A stretch of DNA of 56,822 nt from Lactococcus garvieae. Lineage in GTDB: Bacteria > Bacillota > Bacilli > Lactobacillales > Streptococcaceae. The stretch covers positions 1 through 56,822 of the forward strand of contig NZ_WIVG01000009.1 of the NCBI RefSeq assembly GCF_016758115.1, written 5' to 3'. Positions within the stretch are counted from its first letter, which is position 1, and every line of letters begins with the position of its first letter. Under the pieces are notes generated by a model, which worked only from the letters and a program-made list of their open reading frames with translations, searched no databases and was not told the DNA's origin. Position numbers and translations under genes: made by a program. Shown here one piece after another: positions 18,383-27,566 of the stretch.

Positions 18383-19731
18383 TAGTGTAGCTCCTTTCCA
18401 ATCAGGTGGTTTTGTGCCAGAAGCTCACGCATTTCTAACATGGCTGTGTAGGTTGCTAAGATATAAATGTGCTTGTCCGCTTGATTTTTGATTGCTTCAA
18501 GTACTTGGCTGAGCGACTCAAATTCATGAATTTTGCGCTCATCGAAGCCAGATACACGATAACGTCTGGCCATTTCGCTGTAACGCACGCCACCAACAAA
18601 TATCTGATCAATAGTCATATCATGAATCAGTTCAAAATTAGCATCCCATATCCAGCTTGTGTCAATCCCGTCCGCATAATTGGCATTGAGAAGGGTGACC
18701 AGTGTGAAGGGATAGTCTGCAAGCTTCATCATTTCCAGCGCTTGATTTGCTCCGACTGGATTTTTTATAAGAACGATAGTGGCAGTTTTCTCGCCAATGT
18801 TGAACGTTTCTTGGCGACCGAAGACGGCTTTGGACTGTTCAAAGCCAGCCTTGATTGTTTCAGCAGGAACTCCGTAAAATTCAGCGACAGAGACAGCAGC
18901 GAGGGCATTATAAATATTATAGAGGCCTCCAACGTTAATTTTATAGGAAGTACCGCCAATGACAAATTGAGAAGAAGTATTTGTAATGTCAGTCAGTTCT
19001 GATACATAATAATCTAGTTTAGGACGTTTAAAACCACAGTTTTGACAAATATAATTTCCGAGATTAGCATAAGTATTAAGTTTATAGTCTAAAATATGCT
19101 GGCACTCCGGACAGACGACACCTTCTGTGTTATAGTGGGCACGCTTGGGTTCATGACTTTCATAATCAAAACCATAATATTTGACAGGATTTACCAATGG
19201 ACGAGAATGAAAGAGTGGACTGTCTCCATTGAGCAAGACAGTTGCCTCTGGTGCATTGGCCGCTCCCTTCACGATAAAGTCATAGGTTGTGTAAATTTCG
19301 CCATAGCGATCCATCTGGTCTCGGAAAATATTTGTGAAGACAAAAAGAGAAGGTTTGATGTATTCCGTGATTTTTGGCAAAGATGCCTCATCAATTTCCA
19401 AGACTGCAAAACCCTTCTTGCCTTTTTTTACTTTAGGCGCAGTTAAGAAAGTCGCAGTAATCCCTGTAATCATATTAGCGCCAGAAGTGTTGGTTACGAC
19501 CTTACCAAAAGCTTTTTCTAATATACCAACTGTCAAGGCTGTCGTCAATGTTTTACCATTTGTTCCTGTGATTACGATAATTTCATAATCTTTCGTCAAA
19601 CTGGTCAGAATTTCAGGATCAAATTTTAAAGCAATCTTACCTGGCAAAGTGCTGCCACGTTTAAAAACTTTCTCCAAAATCAAACGTGAGCTTTTTCCAA
19701 CTAAAGTTGCCAATGAAGTTTTCATAGTCAT
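18382..19731 (-). CDS. murT: Lipid II isoglutaminyl synthase, Mur ligase-like subunit
   Basis: 449 aa. Mur ligase fold with the ATP loop [12 protein letters not shown] (about 53-64), a Cys4 zinc ribbon characteristic of MurT (CPECQ at about 202-206 and CQNCG at about 225-229), and the C-terminal DUF1727 domain. It activates the D-Glu carboxyl of lipid II and receives ammonia from GatD. Two Met codons at positions 1 and 3 are possible starts. A TATAAT lies only eight bases before the first, so the mRNA may be leaderless or nearly so. The operon is only murT-gatD. Confidence 0.93.
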   Translation of the reverse strand: MTMKTSLATLVGKSSRLILEKVFKRGSTLPGKIALKFDPEILTSLTKDYEIIVITGTNGKTLTTALTVGILEKAFGKVVTNTSGANMITGITATFLTAPKVKKGKKGFAVLEIDEASLPKITEYIKPSLFVFTNIFRDQMDRYGEIYTTYDFIVKGAANAPEATVLLNGDSPLFHSRPLVNPVKYYGFDYESHEPKRAHYNTEGVVCPECQHILDYKLNTYANLGNYICQNCGFKRPKLDYYVSELTDITNTSSQFVIGGTSYKINVGGLYNIYNALAAVSVAEFYGVPAETIKAGFEQSKAVFGRQETFNIGEKTATIVLIKNPVGANQALEMMKLADYPFTLVTLLNANYADGIDTSWIWDANFELIHDMTIDQIFVGGVRYSEMARRYRVSGFDERKIHEFESLSQVLEAIKNQADKHIYILATYTAMLEMRELLAQNHLIGKELH

Positions 19732-19739
19732 AATATGAT

Positions 19740-19748
19740 ATTATACCA
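19740..19748 (-). promoter_or_regulatory. Extended -10 of murT, close to the start codon
   Basis: Minus strand TGGTATAAT ends eight bases before ATG 19731. No Shine-Dalgarno sequence fits in between. Confidence 0.55.
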
Positions 19749-19948
19749 TAGATTAGGTGCTTGAGGAGGATAAAGTTCCTGCATTAAAGAAGAAGTATAG
19801 GCTTGTATAGTTTTAAATAAAAAGTATTCAATGTGGTCAGAGGTAGAGAGGGGTGGAAGAGTTTTAAAATATAAATCAGTAAAGATTGAAAGCTTAAAAA
19901 GAAAAGTTTTATAGAGGCTAAACTCCCAAAAACTCTTGAGATAAAATA

Positions 19949-19957
19949 TGCTAAAAT
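19949..19957 (+). promoter_or_regulatory. Extended -10 six bases before the queH start
   Basis: TGCTAAAAT is followed by AAGAGC and ATG 19964; the expected transcript start coincides with the start codon. A further in-frame ATG exists 30 bases downstream. Confidence 0.45.
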
Positions 19958-19963
19958 AAGAGC

Positions 19964-20695
19964 ATGAAAAATGCTAACGAGATACTGGAAAAGATGAATC
20001 CTCATCAAAAAATTAACTATGACCGTGTCTATCAAAAAATGCGTGAAAGTTGGGAAGCTGAAGGGCTTCGCCCTAGAATTCTTCTGCACTCTTGTTGCGC
20101 TCCTTGTTCGACCTATAGTTTAGAGTATCTTTGTCAAAGTGCTGAGGTGACGATTTATTTTTCAAACTCCAACATACACCCGCGGAGTGAGTACGAGCGT
20201 CGCGAGAAAGTTCAGAAAGACTTTGTTGAGGAATTTAATAAAAGAACAGGAAACAATGTTCTTTTCCTTGCCGCACCCTATGAACCAAATAAATTTATGA
20301 GAATGGTGAAGCTACACAATCTGGAAAATGAAGCAGAAGGCGCTTCCCGTTGTACAGCTTGCTTCCAGATGCGTTTAGATATTGTCGCAGAAAAGGCGCA
20401 AGAACTTGGCTATGATTACTTTGGTACAGCTATTACACTAAGTCCTAAAAAGAACGGACAGCTTATTAATGAGATTGGTCTGGACATGCAAAAAATCTAT
20501 GCTGTCCACTATTTGCCCAGCGACTTCAAGAAAAACAATGGCTGGAAACGCTCTGTGGAGATGTGCAAAGCATATGATATCTACCGTCAATGCTACTGTG
20601 GCTGCATTTTTGCAGCACGTCAGCAAGGTATTAATCTTAAAGAAATACATAAAAGTGCGGTAAAATTTATAAATAAAACAGATGACAAAAAATAG
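19964..20695 (+). CDS. queH: Epoxyqueuosine reductase QueH
   Basis: 243 aa, DUF208 family. QueH is the non-cobalamin alternative to QueG and reduces epoxyqueuosine in tRNA to queuosine. The metal- and cluster-binding cysteines are present: SCCAPCS (about residues 43-49), CTAC in the middle (about 130-133), and CYCGC near the C-terminus (about 207-211). It stands alone between the divergent murT and aldC. The next in-frame Met (residue 11, after GGAAAAG) is an alternative start. Confidence 0.9.
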   Translation: MKNANEILEKMNPHQKINYDRVYQKMRESWEAEGLRPRILLHSCCAPCSTYSLEYLCQSAEVTIYFSNSNIHPRSEYERREKVQKDFVEEFNKRTGNNVLFLAAPYEPNKFMRMVKLHNLENEAEGASRCTACFQMRLDIVAEKAQELGYDYFGTAITLSPKKNGQLINEIGLDMQKIYAVHYLPSDFKKNNGWKRSVEMCKAYDIYRQCYCGCIFAARQQGINLKEIHKSAVKFINKTDDKK

Positions 20696-20701
20696 GGTAT
20701 A

Positions 20702-20710
20702 TGTTATAAT
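20702..20710 (+). promoter_or_regulatory. Extended -10 six bases before the aldC start
   Basis: TGTTATAAT is followed by GCTTTT and ATG 20717. Again the transcript start would fall on the start codon. If the internal ATG at 20741 is used instead, the leader would be about 25 nt with no clear ribosome site. Confidence 0.5.
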
Positions 20711-20716
20711 GCTTTT

Positions 20717-21397
20717 ATGGTTAAAAGTTTTATAAATAAAATGAGTGCGATTTTTCAGCATGGCTCTTTTAATACCCTTTATGGTGGTTTTTACGAAGGA
20801 ACCATAACTGCTGGAGAAGCTTTAAAATATGGACAAATTGGTATTGGTACCTTAGATGGTGCTGATGGAGAAGTAATTATTATTGACGGTACTGCTTATC
20901 ACGGCAATTCTGAAAATCAAGTACGCTTAGTTAAGCCAGAAGAGACTTTGCCTTATGTTGCAGTACTTGATCACCAACCCTTTGCGACTTATAAGGTCAA
21001 CGGTCTAACGATGCAGACTTTGCATGACTTGACAGAAAAGTTTCCAACGCGCAATACAGCCTACAGTCTAAAAATGACAGGACACTTTGATGTTGTAGAA
21101 ATTAGCTCAAAACCCGCAAAGAATACGAAGGATTATTTGGAAATATTGGCTGAACAGCCATATTTCACGGAAAAAAATATCTCAGGAACGATTGTTGGGA
21201 TTTGGTCACCTAAGTTTTTGGCGGACTTATATGGTGATGGGGCTCATTTACACTTTTTAAGCGATGACAAGACCTTTGGCGGACATTTGACAGAATTTCT
21301 CTCAGGACAGATTACCGTTGAAGTCGGTCAGATTGGGGAAATAAAACAGGAATTTCCTCAAGAAAATGAAAATTTTAAAGCCATGCGTTTTGATTGA
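20717..21397 (+). CDS. aldC: Alpha-acetolactate decarboxylase
   Basis: 226 aa. Converts alpha-acetolactate to acetoin, draining pyruvate into a neutral product and limiting branched-chain amino-acid precursors. The family's zinc ligands appear in GDGAHLHFLSDDKTFGGH (about residues 174-191), and the N-terminal NTLYGGFYEGTITAGE and GIGTLDGADGE match AlsD/AldB. The first eight residues (up to MSAIF) may not be translated if the internal Met is the start. It is not linked to acetolactate synthase here. Confidence 0.92.
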   Translation: MVKSFINKMSAIFQHGSFNTLYGGFYEGTITAGEALKYGQIGIGTLDGADGEVIIIDGTAYHGNSENQVRLVKPEETLPYVAVLDHQPFATYKVNGLTMQTLHDLTEKFPTRNTAYSLKMTGHFDVVEISSKPAKNTKDYLEILAEQPYFTEKNISGTIVGIWSPKFLADLYGDGAHLHFLSDDKTFGGHLTEFLSGQITVEVGQIGEIKQEFPQENENFKAMRFD

Positions 21398-21463
21398 ATT
21401 TCATCTCTGGTACAAAAAGTCACAAAAACGTTGTCTCCCTAAAGTTGAGCTCATATAAGAAAT

Positions 21464-21490
21464 AATCGAGAGTGACACTCTCGATTTTTT
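21464..21490 (+). terminator. Terminator after aldC
   Basis: Perfect 10-bp stem AATCGAGAGT / ACTCTCGATT with a 3-nt loop, then a T-run. The remainder of 21398-21690 contains no gene. Confidence 0.9.
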
Positions 21491-21690
21491 GTTTGAAAAT
21501 TTTATCAAATTCTACATTTTGTCTCTGCCAAGTATGAGTGATATTTTTTTAATGCTACAGGGAGAGTGATTTCAAAAGTAGCCAATTTTTGTTTTTTCTC
21601 TAACTAACCTGATAAGCATTAGCGCAGCTTTAGGTCATTGTGATGCCTATACAAAAATGAAAATATTATTTTTAAAAACATGAGAGAATA

Positions 21691-21718
21691 TGTTAAAATA
21701 TTTGTGAAAGCGTAATCA
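21691..21718 (+). promoter_or_regulatory. cas9 promoter with cre-like site
   Basis: TGTTAAAAT (21691-21699) is an extended -10. Just after it, TGAAAGCGTAATCA (21705-21718) fits the cre consensus with one mismatch. This suggests catabolite control of the cas operon by CcpA, which is an inference. Confidence 0.45.
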
Positions 21719-21806
21719 AAAGGGGATAAGAAATTAAAATATGTTACTAGAAATAATTTTTATTCAGCGATGATTACGTAGAACAGAAAAATTTGAAGAG
21801 GTGTGT

Positions 21807-24800
21807 ATGAAAGCAAAGAAAAATTACACGATTAGTCTTGATATCGGGACAAACTCTGTCGGCTGGGCTGTTTTGAAGGATGATTTTAGTCTGGTCAGCA
21901 AGAAAATGAAAGTGGGCGGTCTAGACAAACGTGTGCACAAAAATTTTTGGGGTGTGCGTTTATTTGAAGAAGGACAAGTAGCTGCGGATGCACGTGGGAA
22001 AAGAGGTACGCGCAGACGTTTGAAACGTCGTCGTGAGCGTTTATTATACTTACAAGAAATTTTTTCCAGTGAAATGGCCGAGCAAGATCCGAACTTTTTC
22101 GCCCGCTTGAATGAGTCCTTTTTATGGCTGGAAGATAAGCAAATAGCCCCTGTAAAGTACCCACTGTTCAGAACAGAAGCAGAGGAAAAGGCATATTACA
22201 AGGAATTTCCGACCATTTATCATTTGAGACATCATTTGATGAATAATCAGGTTAGTGATTTACGTTTGATCTATTTGGCTATGCATCATATTCTTAAATT
22301 TCGAGGACATTTTATTCAAGAGGGTTTGCCGATGAATGTTGAAAATATCAACATTCAAGATAATCTTAAGAGGCTTTTTAGTAGTCTTAATGATTATTTT
22401 AGGCGAGAGGATTTTGAAGAAACTGAATTTCGTAAGCATGTTGAGCAATTTGACAGTAGCAAATTATCTGAAATTGAAAAAATACTCAAAGAAAAAATAT
22501 CAAAATCTACTAAGTCTCAACAGATTTCAAAAGATATTCTAGGCTTTAAGAAAGAATTACCGATTTTCAAGGCCATTGTTGGAAATAAAGTAGATATTTC
22601 GGGCATTTTTGATAAGGCAGAGTATGCTGAGAAAATGAATGAAGACATGCCGAAAGATATATATTTTTCAAAAGAAAATTTTAACGAGAAATACGGCGAG
22701 TTAGAAGCTGTTTTAGAACCAGAAGAACTAATCATTATCCAACAGGCTAAAGCAGTTTATGAGTCTATGATTTTGGCAGGTATCATGAATGGACAACCGT
22801 CATTGAGCCTTGCGATGATTGAAAAATATGACAATCATGCGCGTGATTTAAAAGCTCTGAAAACTCTTGTACGTGAGCATTTAGGTGCAGAAAAATACGC
22901 AGAAATGTTCAAGAAAAACTTGGAAAACAATTACAAAGCTTATGTTAAAGGCTTTGATAAGGGTCCAAAACTGGCTTATGCTACACAAGAAAATTTCTAC
23001 AAATATTTGGTCAAATTTTTAGAGCCACTTAAAGATTTGCCAGAAGTCCGAGACATCTTCAAGCAAATAGAACTTGAAACTTATTTGCCTAAGCAACGCA
23101 TGTTCAAAAATGGTGCCATTCCTTATCAGGTGCATGAACATGAACTGGTCAAAATCATTGAAAAACAAGCCAGCCAATTTGCTTTCCTTGAAGAAAAAGC
23201 TGAAGGCAGCAATGAATACAAGATTCAAACCTTAATGAAGTTCAGGATCCCTTATTACGTTGGTCCGCTGACACCTGCCAATCAGGGAGAAATTGGGCAG
23301 AAAAGATCTGACAAATCTCGTTTTTCCTGGATGCAAAAACGACCAGATAAAAAAGATGAAAAAATTACGCCTTGGAATATTGAAAATGTGGTAGATAAAG
23401 ACGCATCAGCAGTAGAATTCATTCAACGGATGACCAATTTTGATACTTACTTGCCCGAAGAAAAAGTCTTACCTCAACATAGTCTTTTGTATCAAGAATT
23501 TACTGTCTTACAAGAACTGATGATTTCAGGTTATTTTGATCATGGAAGAAACCCATTTGATGCAAAAACGCGAAAACTCCTTATTGATAAAGTTTGGAAG
23601 AAAAAGCGGTCAGTTTCAAAAAGAGATGTTTATGAATGCCTAGTCAGCAATAATATCACGCAAGAACCCTACAGTAAAGAAATGTTCTTTGGCGTAGATA
23701 AACTTCAAAATAATTTTAACACCAAAATGACCACCTATCAAGACTTATTGCGCGTGGTTGATGACGAAGCGCTGATTAAACAAAATGTAGCCTTTTTTGA
23801 CAGAATAGTAGAATTTCAAACGATTTTTGAAGACAATCAAATCCTCAAACGGCAAATCAAGAAGTTCAACGATGAAAGGGGTCAGTTACTTACTCCTGAA
23901 CAAGTTAGCCAGCTGTCCAAGAAACATTACACAGGCTGGGGACGTTTGTCTCGTCGACTTTTGGACGGCCTTACAGACGACGGCAAAACCATTATGGAGT
24001 ATCTGCGCACGGCCAATGATTATAATCAAAATTTCATGTCGCTCATTAACGACAAGTCCAAAACTTTCGCTGAGCAGATTGAAAAAGCCCAGTTGGGTAA
24101 GCTCAAAAACAATCAGTTATCCTATGATTTAGTGGCTGATTTAGCAGGAAGTCCTGCCATCAAGCGCGGTATTTGGCAGAGTTTGAAAGTTGTAGATGAG
24201 CTGACCGAGATTTTGGGCAAGGAGAACATCAGCCGTGTGGTTATTGAAATGGCGCGTGAAAACCAAACCTCTAAACGCACAAAAAAGCGGGTGGATAGGA
24301 TTAAGGACCTGCAAAAAAATCTCAGTGATGCTATTAAATTAGATGAAAATCAAAATTTTGATAATGAAAAAGTTTTCCTCTACTACTTGCAGAACGGCCG
24401 TGATATGTATACTGGAGAGTCGCTAGATTTAAGTCATTTATCCAGTTATGAAGTCGATCATATCATCCCGCAAACTTATACTACAGACAACTCTTGGGAT
24501 AATAAAGTACTTGTTTCAAGGGAAAGTAATCAGAAAAAAGGTGGCGATGTCCCATCTAGCGAAGTGGTTAAAAACATGCGTAGTTACTGGAAAATATTGC
24601 TTGATGCCGGCATGATTTCTCGTAAAAAATATGCTAACCTGACCAAAGCAGACCAGTGGAAGGACGATAAACCGAGTGAAAAAGATTTGACTGGATTTAT
24701 CAATCGCCAGCTCGTCGAAACTCGGCAAATCACCAAAAATGTAGCGCAAATTTTGACCGCTTATTTTGAAGAGAATAAAACTGAAATTTTGACTCCTAAA

Positions 24801-26105
24801 GCCGGCTTGACCAGCCAGTTTCGTAAAGGTGTGATTTATCTGGCTAAAGAAGAACTCACGGAAAAGGAACTACAGGCTTATTTAGAGGCTGGTGGCAAAA
24901 TTGTAGATGGTAAATTTGTACAAGAAAAGCTGCATGAGGGTTTTTATAAAGTCCGTGAAATCAATGATTACCATCATGCGCATGATGCTTATTTGAATGG
25001 TGTTGTGGCTAATTATTTGTACCTGACATTCCCAGAAAATCAGCGCAAAATTTTGGTTTATGGGCAATATGATAAAGGAATTCTCAAACAACTGGGCAAA
25101 TACGCAACGACACGCAAGAATAACTTCCGTCAGTTCCTAACGACAATGCGAGAAGAAAATTGGGTGAATCTTGAAACAGGTGAGTTAATTGCTAAGCGGA
25201 ATGAAGCTTTGAACACTATTGATAAAGTTATGAGCTATAAGCAGGTCAATGTGGTTAAGAAAACTGAGGAACACAAAGGAAAATTTTCTGATGAAAGTCT
25301 TTATGGTGGGACAAATAAAAATAGAGATACGAAAGGGGTTATTCCTTTAAAAACTCATCTGAGTGTCGAGAAATATGGTGGTTTTGATAATCTTAATTCA
25401 GCGTATTCTATTGCATTTTCATATACTGATAAAAAAGGAAATCATAAAATAACTTTAGCCCGTGTTCCGGTTGTTTTTAAATCCAGGATTGAAAAAAATA
25501 CTCTGGATTATCTTCAAGAACAATTCAAAGATTTTTCAAATATCAAGATAGTTAGAGGTAAAATTCCAAATAATTCTAAGGTAGTAATGGCAGACGAAAA
25601 AGAACGGTTAATAACCTCATATAGTTTTACATGGCCATTTAAACAGTACCATGCAACGCGTGAGGAGTATCAGTTGTTGAGCAGGATTCTGCAGACTTCA
25701 AGAAGCAAAGATAAAAATGTGATAGATATGAATATTAAAGGGATCGAAGCTCTTAAGCATGAGATTGGGGAGGACATGTTGCATAAGAAGCTGAATTTAC
25801 AGTTCAAATCTTATATGAAATTTGTTGCTGATAATCAATTCTTTTCATCTCTTGGAAAGTTTGAAGGTATTTCTGTAGAGAGTATTTTGAATGGTTCAGA
25901 ACAAGAAAAATTTGAAAATCAAAACTTAGATGAAAAAATTGAATCCTTGATTAAAATGTTCAAAAGAACTTGGAAAAAACAAGAAGAAAATAAACCTGGA
26001 AAAAAATCTTTGAATACTGAGAAATATGGTATGGATTTGACAGAATCAACTTTGATTCATCAATCCGTAACAGGACTTTACGAAACCAGAGAAAAATTAA
26101 AATAG
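21807..26105 (+). CDS. cas9: Type II-A CRISPR effector nuclease Cas9
   Basis: 1432 aa from ATG 21807, with AGAGG just upstream (a GTG at 21801 is less likely). It cleaves DNA matched by a crRNA:tracrRNA guide. RuvC-I is YTISLDIGTNSVGWAV with Asp12; the Arg-rich bridge helix is at about 60-80 (GKRGTRRRLKRRRERLLYLQ); RuvC-II is VVIEMAREN with Glu814; the HNH site is EVDHIIPQTY with His885; RuvC-III is HHAHDAYLNGVV with His1057 and Asp1060. All catalytic residues are intact. It is about 60 residues longer than the S. pyogenes protein. The C-terminal PAM-interacting end keeps STLIHQSVTGLYETR, but the two Arg that read NGG in SpCas9 have no obvious counterpart (SLNTEKYGMDL here). A different PAM is therefore expected. 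Confidence 0.98.
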   Translation: MKAKKNYTISLDIGTNSVGWAVLKDDFSLVSKKMKVGGLDKRVHKNFWGVRLFEEGQVAADARGKRGTRRRLKRRRERLLYLQEIFSSEMAEQDPNFFARLNESFLWLEDKQIAPVKYPLFRTEAEEKAYYKEFPTIYHLRHHLMNNQVSDLRLIYLAMHHILKFRGHFIQEGLPMNVENINIQDNLKRLFSSLNDYFRREDFEETEFRKHVEQFDSSKLSEIEKILKEKISKSTKSQQISKDILGFKKELPIFKAIVGNKVDISGIFDKAEYAEKMNEDMPKDIYFSKENFNEKYGELEAVLEPEELIIIQQAKAVYESMILAGIMNGQPSLSLAMIEKYDNHARDLKALKTLVREHLGAEKYAEMFKKNLENNYKAYVKGFDKGPKLAYATQENFYKYLVKFLEPLKDLPEVRDIFKQIELETYLPKQRMFKNGAIPYQVHEHELVKIIEKQASQFAFLEEKAEGSNEYKIQTLMKFRIPYYVGPLTPANQGEIGQKRSDKSRFSWMQKRPDKKDEKITPWNIENVVDKDASAVEFIQRMTNFDTYLPEEKVLPQHSLLYQEFTVLQELMISGYFDHGRNPFDAKTRKLLIDKVWKKKRSVSKRDVYECLVSNNITQEPYSKEMFFGVDKLQNNFNTKMTTYQDLLRVVDDEALIKQNVAFFDRIVEFQTIFEDNQILKRQIKKFNDERGQLLTPEQVSQLSKKHYTGWGRLSRRLLDGLTDDGKTIMEYLRTANDYNQNFMSLINDKSKTFAEQIEKAQLGKLKNNQLSYDLVADLAGSPAIKRGIWQSLKVVDELTEILGKENISRVVIEMARENQTSKRTKKRVDRIKDLQKNLSDAIKLDENQNFDNEKVFLYYLQNGRDMYTGESLDLSHLSSYEVDHIIPQTYTTDNSWDNKVLVSRESNQKKGGDVPSSEVVKNMRSYWKILLDAGMISRKKYANLTKADQWKDDKPSEKDLTGFINRQLVETRQITKNVAQILTAYFEENKTEILTPKAGLTSQFRKGVIYLAKEELTEKELQAYLEAGGKIVDGKFVQEKLHEGFYKVREINDYHHAHDAYLNGVVANYLYLTFPENQRKILVYGQYDKGILKQLGKYATTRKNNFRQFLTTMREENWVNLETGELIAKRNEALNTIDKVMSYKQVNVVKKTEEHKGKFSDESLYGGTNKNRDTKGVIPLKTHLSVEKYGGFDNLNSAYSIAFSYTDKKGNHKITLARVPVVFKSRIEKNTLDYLQEQFKDFSNIKIVRGKIPNNSKVVMADEKERLITSYSFTWPFKQYHATREEYQLLSRILQTSRSKDKNVIDMNIKGIEALKHEIGEDMLHKKLNLQFKSYMKFVADNQFFSSLGKFEGISVESILNGSEQEKFENQNLDEKIESLIKMFKRTWKKQEENKPGKKSLNTEKYGMDLTESTLIHQSVTGLYETREKLK

Positions 26106-26124
26106 CTATCCAAAGAAGTCAAAA

Positions 26125-26154
26125 AGGCTTGAGCAAATTTGGCGCAAGTCTTTC
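26125..26154 (+). terminator. Possible weak terminator behind cas9
   Basis: AAAGGCTTG and CAAGTCTTT can form a 9-bp stem with a 12-nt loop, followed by CTTGATTTTTG. It may reduce transcription into the antisense tracrRNA gene, with partial readthrough to cas1. Confidence 0.4.
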
Positions 26155-26175
26155 TTGATTTTTGATTTGAACAAT

Positions 26176-26305
26176 AAAAAAACGGCCCGATGACAGACCT
26201 ACTCATGAGAGCTGATTACGCACTTCTTTCAGATGGATTGTTTCATACATCGGCTTATTTTAACTTCGTCGTGTTAAATTGAATAGTTCTCAAGTATTCT
26301 TTAAC
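26176..26305 (-). ncRNA. tracrRNA, antisense between cas9 and cas1
   Basis: On the minus strand, 26294 down to 26267 is an anti-repeat complementary to the CRISPR repeat with only one G-U pair in the upper stem. Then come the bulge and the lower-stem segment AAGTTAAAATAAG (about 26267-26255), identical to the start of the S. pyogenes tracrRNA core. Pairing gives the classic lower stem GUUUUA:UAAAAU, the GA/GAAG bulge and the upper stem. A weak nexus hairpin (GAUG/CAUC) may follow. CCGATG near 26251 can pair with CATCGG near 26190, just before a run of seven T at 26182-26176 that ends the RNA. Expected length is about 130 nt. Confidence 0.9.
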
Positions 26306-26311
26306 ACAGAC

Positions 26312-26340
26312 ATTGTATCAAAACAAAACAGAAAGTGCAA
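26312..26340 (-). promoter_or_regulatory. tracrRNA promoter
   Basis: Minus strand TTGCAC (26340-26335), 17-bp spacer, TACAAT (26317-26312). This predicts a start near 26305. The -35 ends five bases before the cas1 ATG at 26346, so it lies in the cas1 ribosome-binding region. Confidence 0.85.
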
Positions 26341-26345
26341 ACATT

Positions 26346-27236
26346 ATGACCTGGAGAATTGTTGTTGTCAATCAACACAGTAAGCTGTCTTATCAAAATA
26401 ACGCTCTGATTTACAAATCAGCTAACAGGATTGAAAAAATCCATTTATCTGAAATTCACACTCTCATGCTTGAAACTACTGATATTGTTATCACTTCAGC
26501 TTTAGTGGCCAAACTCATCAGCTACAAAATAAAATTGATTTTCTGTGATGAAAAACGCCTGCCTTCAGCGGAGTTGCAAGCTTATTACGGCAGTCATGAT
26601 TCAAGCCGAGCTATTGCCCAGCAAATTGCTTGGTCGGAAGACATTCAAGCGACAGTATGGACAGCGGTCATTAAGCAAAAAATCACTAATCAAGCAAGAC
26701 ATTTGAAATCCCAAGGTTTAGAAACGGAATACGGTATGCTTGTGGGTTATATCAATGAACTCAATCTATACGATGAAAGCAACCGTGAGGGGCACGCAGC
26801 CAAAGTTTATTTTAATGGACTTTTTGGCAAAAATTTTACTCGTGAGCAAACAAATGATATCAATGCCAGTCTTGATTATGGTTATGCCCTTTTACTGTCT
26901 ATTTTTTCTCGGGAAATTGTGAAAAATGGCTGTTTGACACAGCTAGGTCTCAAGCACAGCAATGTCTTCAATCATTACAATCTTGCAAGTGACCTTATGG
27001 AACCCTTCAGGCCACTCATTGACGAAATTGTGTATTGTAATCGCATAGAAGAATTTCCCAAAATCAAACGTCAACTTTTTGAAATCTATAATCGCACCTA
27101 TCATTTTGAAGGTCAGGATAAATATTTAATCAATATTGCTGAAATTTATGTGAAAAAAGTCATTGATTGCCTGCATAAGGCGTCAAATGAGGTTCCGATT
27201 TTTGAATATACTTGGGAAAATATGGAGAAAGTATGA
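26346..27236 (+). CDS. cas1: CRISPR adaptation integrase Cas1 (type II-A)
   Basis: 296 aa. Forms the Cas1-Cas2 integrase that inserts new spacers at the leader end of the array. [19 protein letters not shown] matches the N-terminus of type II-A Cas1, so ATG 26346 is the start; a TTG at 26313 would lie inside the tracrRNA promoter. The metal-binding residues are present: Glu148 in NREGHAA, His in GLKHSNVFN, and the acidic residues of [11 protein letters not shown]. Its stop overlaps the cas2 start (ATGA). Confidence 0.96.
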   Translation: MTWRIVVVNQHSKLSYQNNALIYKSANRIEKIHLSEIHTLMLETTDIVITSALVAKLISYKIKLIFCDEKRLPSAELQAYYGSHDSSRAIAQQIAWSEDIQATVWTAVIKQKITNQARHLKSQGLETEYGMLVGYINELNLYDESNREGHAAKVYFNGLFGKNFTREQTNDINASLDYGYALLLSIFSREIVKNGCLTQLGLKHSNVFNHYNLASDLMEPFRPLIDEIVYCNRIEEFPKIKRQLFEIYNRTYHFEGQDKYLINIAEIYVKKVIDCLHKASNEVPIFEYTWENMEKV

Positions 27237-27562
27237 GTTATCGATATATGCGCCAATTACTCTTTTTTGATTTGCCTATGCAAACGGCAGAAAATCGTAA
27301 GGCCTATGCCAAATTTCGGAAGTTCTTAATCAGTGAAGGTTGGGTCATGCTTCAGTATTCCGTGTACAGCAAGCTAACGCTGAACAATACTCAGGCCAAC
27401 ACAGTTAAATCGCGCGTACTCAAAAATAAGCCCAAAGAGGGACATGTAGTTATTCTGAAGGTCACAGAGAAGCAGTTTGCCTCAATGGATTATATTTTGG
27501 GCAAACGCAATCAGACTGTGGCTAATTCTGACGCGCGCGTGGTCTTTCTAGGGGAAGGATGA
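27233..27562 (+). CDS. cas2: CRISPR adaptation protein Cas2
   Basis: 109 aa from ATG 27233, overlapping the cas1 stop. Structural partner of Cas1 in spacer integration, with a ferredoxin-like fold. [23 protein letters not shown] and the [14 protein letters not shown] segment match type II-A Cas2 closely. A GGAGAAAG ribosome site lies upstream. The gene is translationally coupled to cas1 and followed after four bases by csn2. Confidence 0.95.
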   Translation: MSYRYMRQLLFFDLPMQTAENRKAYAKFRKFLISEGWVMLQYSVYSKLTLNNTQANTVKSRVLKNKPKEGHVVILKVTEKQFASMDYILGKRNQTVANSDARVVFLGEG

Positions 27563-27566
27563 TTGT

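Noticed and set aside
21705-26218. Shared GCGTAATCA between the cas9 promoter and the tracrRNA as a self-regulatory guide (tracr-L type)
   Set aside because: The match is short and lies in the 3' part of the tracrRNA, not in a 5' extension that could act as a guide.
26267-26294. Plus-strand repeat-like sequence behind cas9, as a second CRISPR array or stray repeat
   Set aside because: It is a single copy followed on the minus strand by the tracrRNA core, a T-run and, upstream, a promoter; it is the anti-repeat.
26313-26345. Upstream TTG start for cas1
   Set aside because: It would add 11 unconserved residues and overlaps the tracrRNA promoter; the ATG at 26346 matches known Cas1 N-termini.
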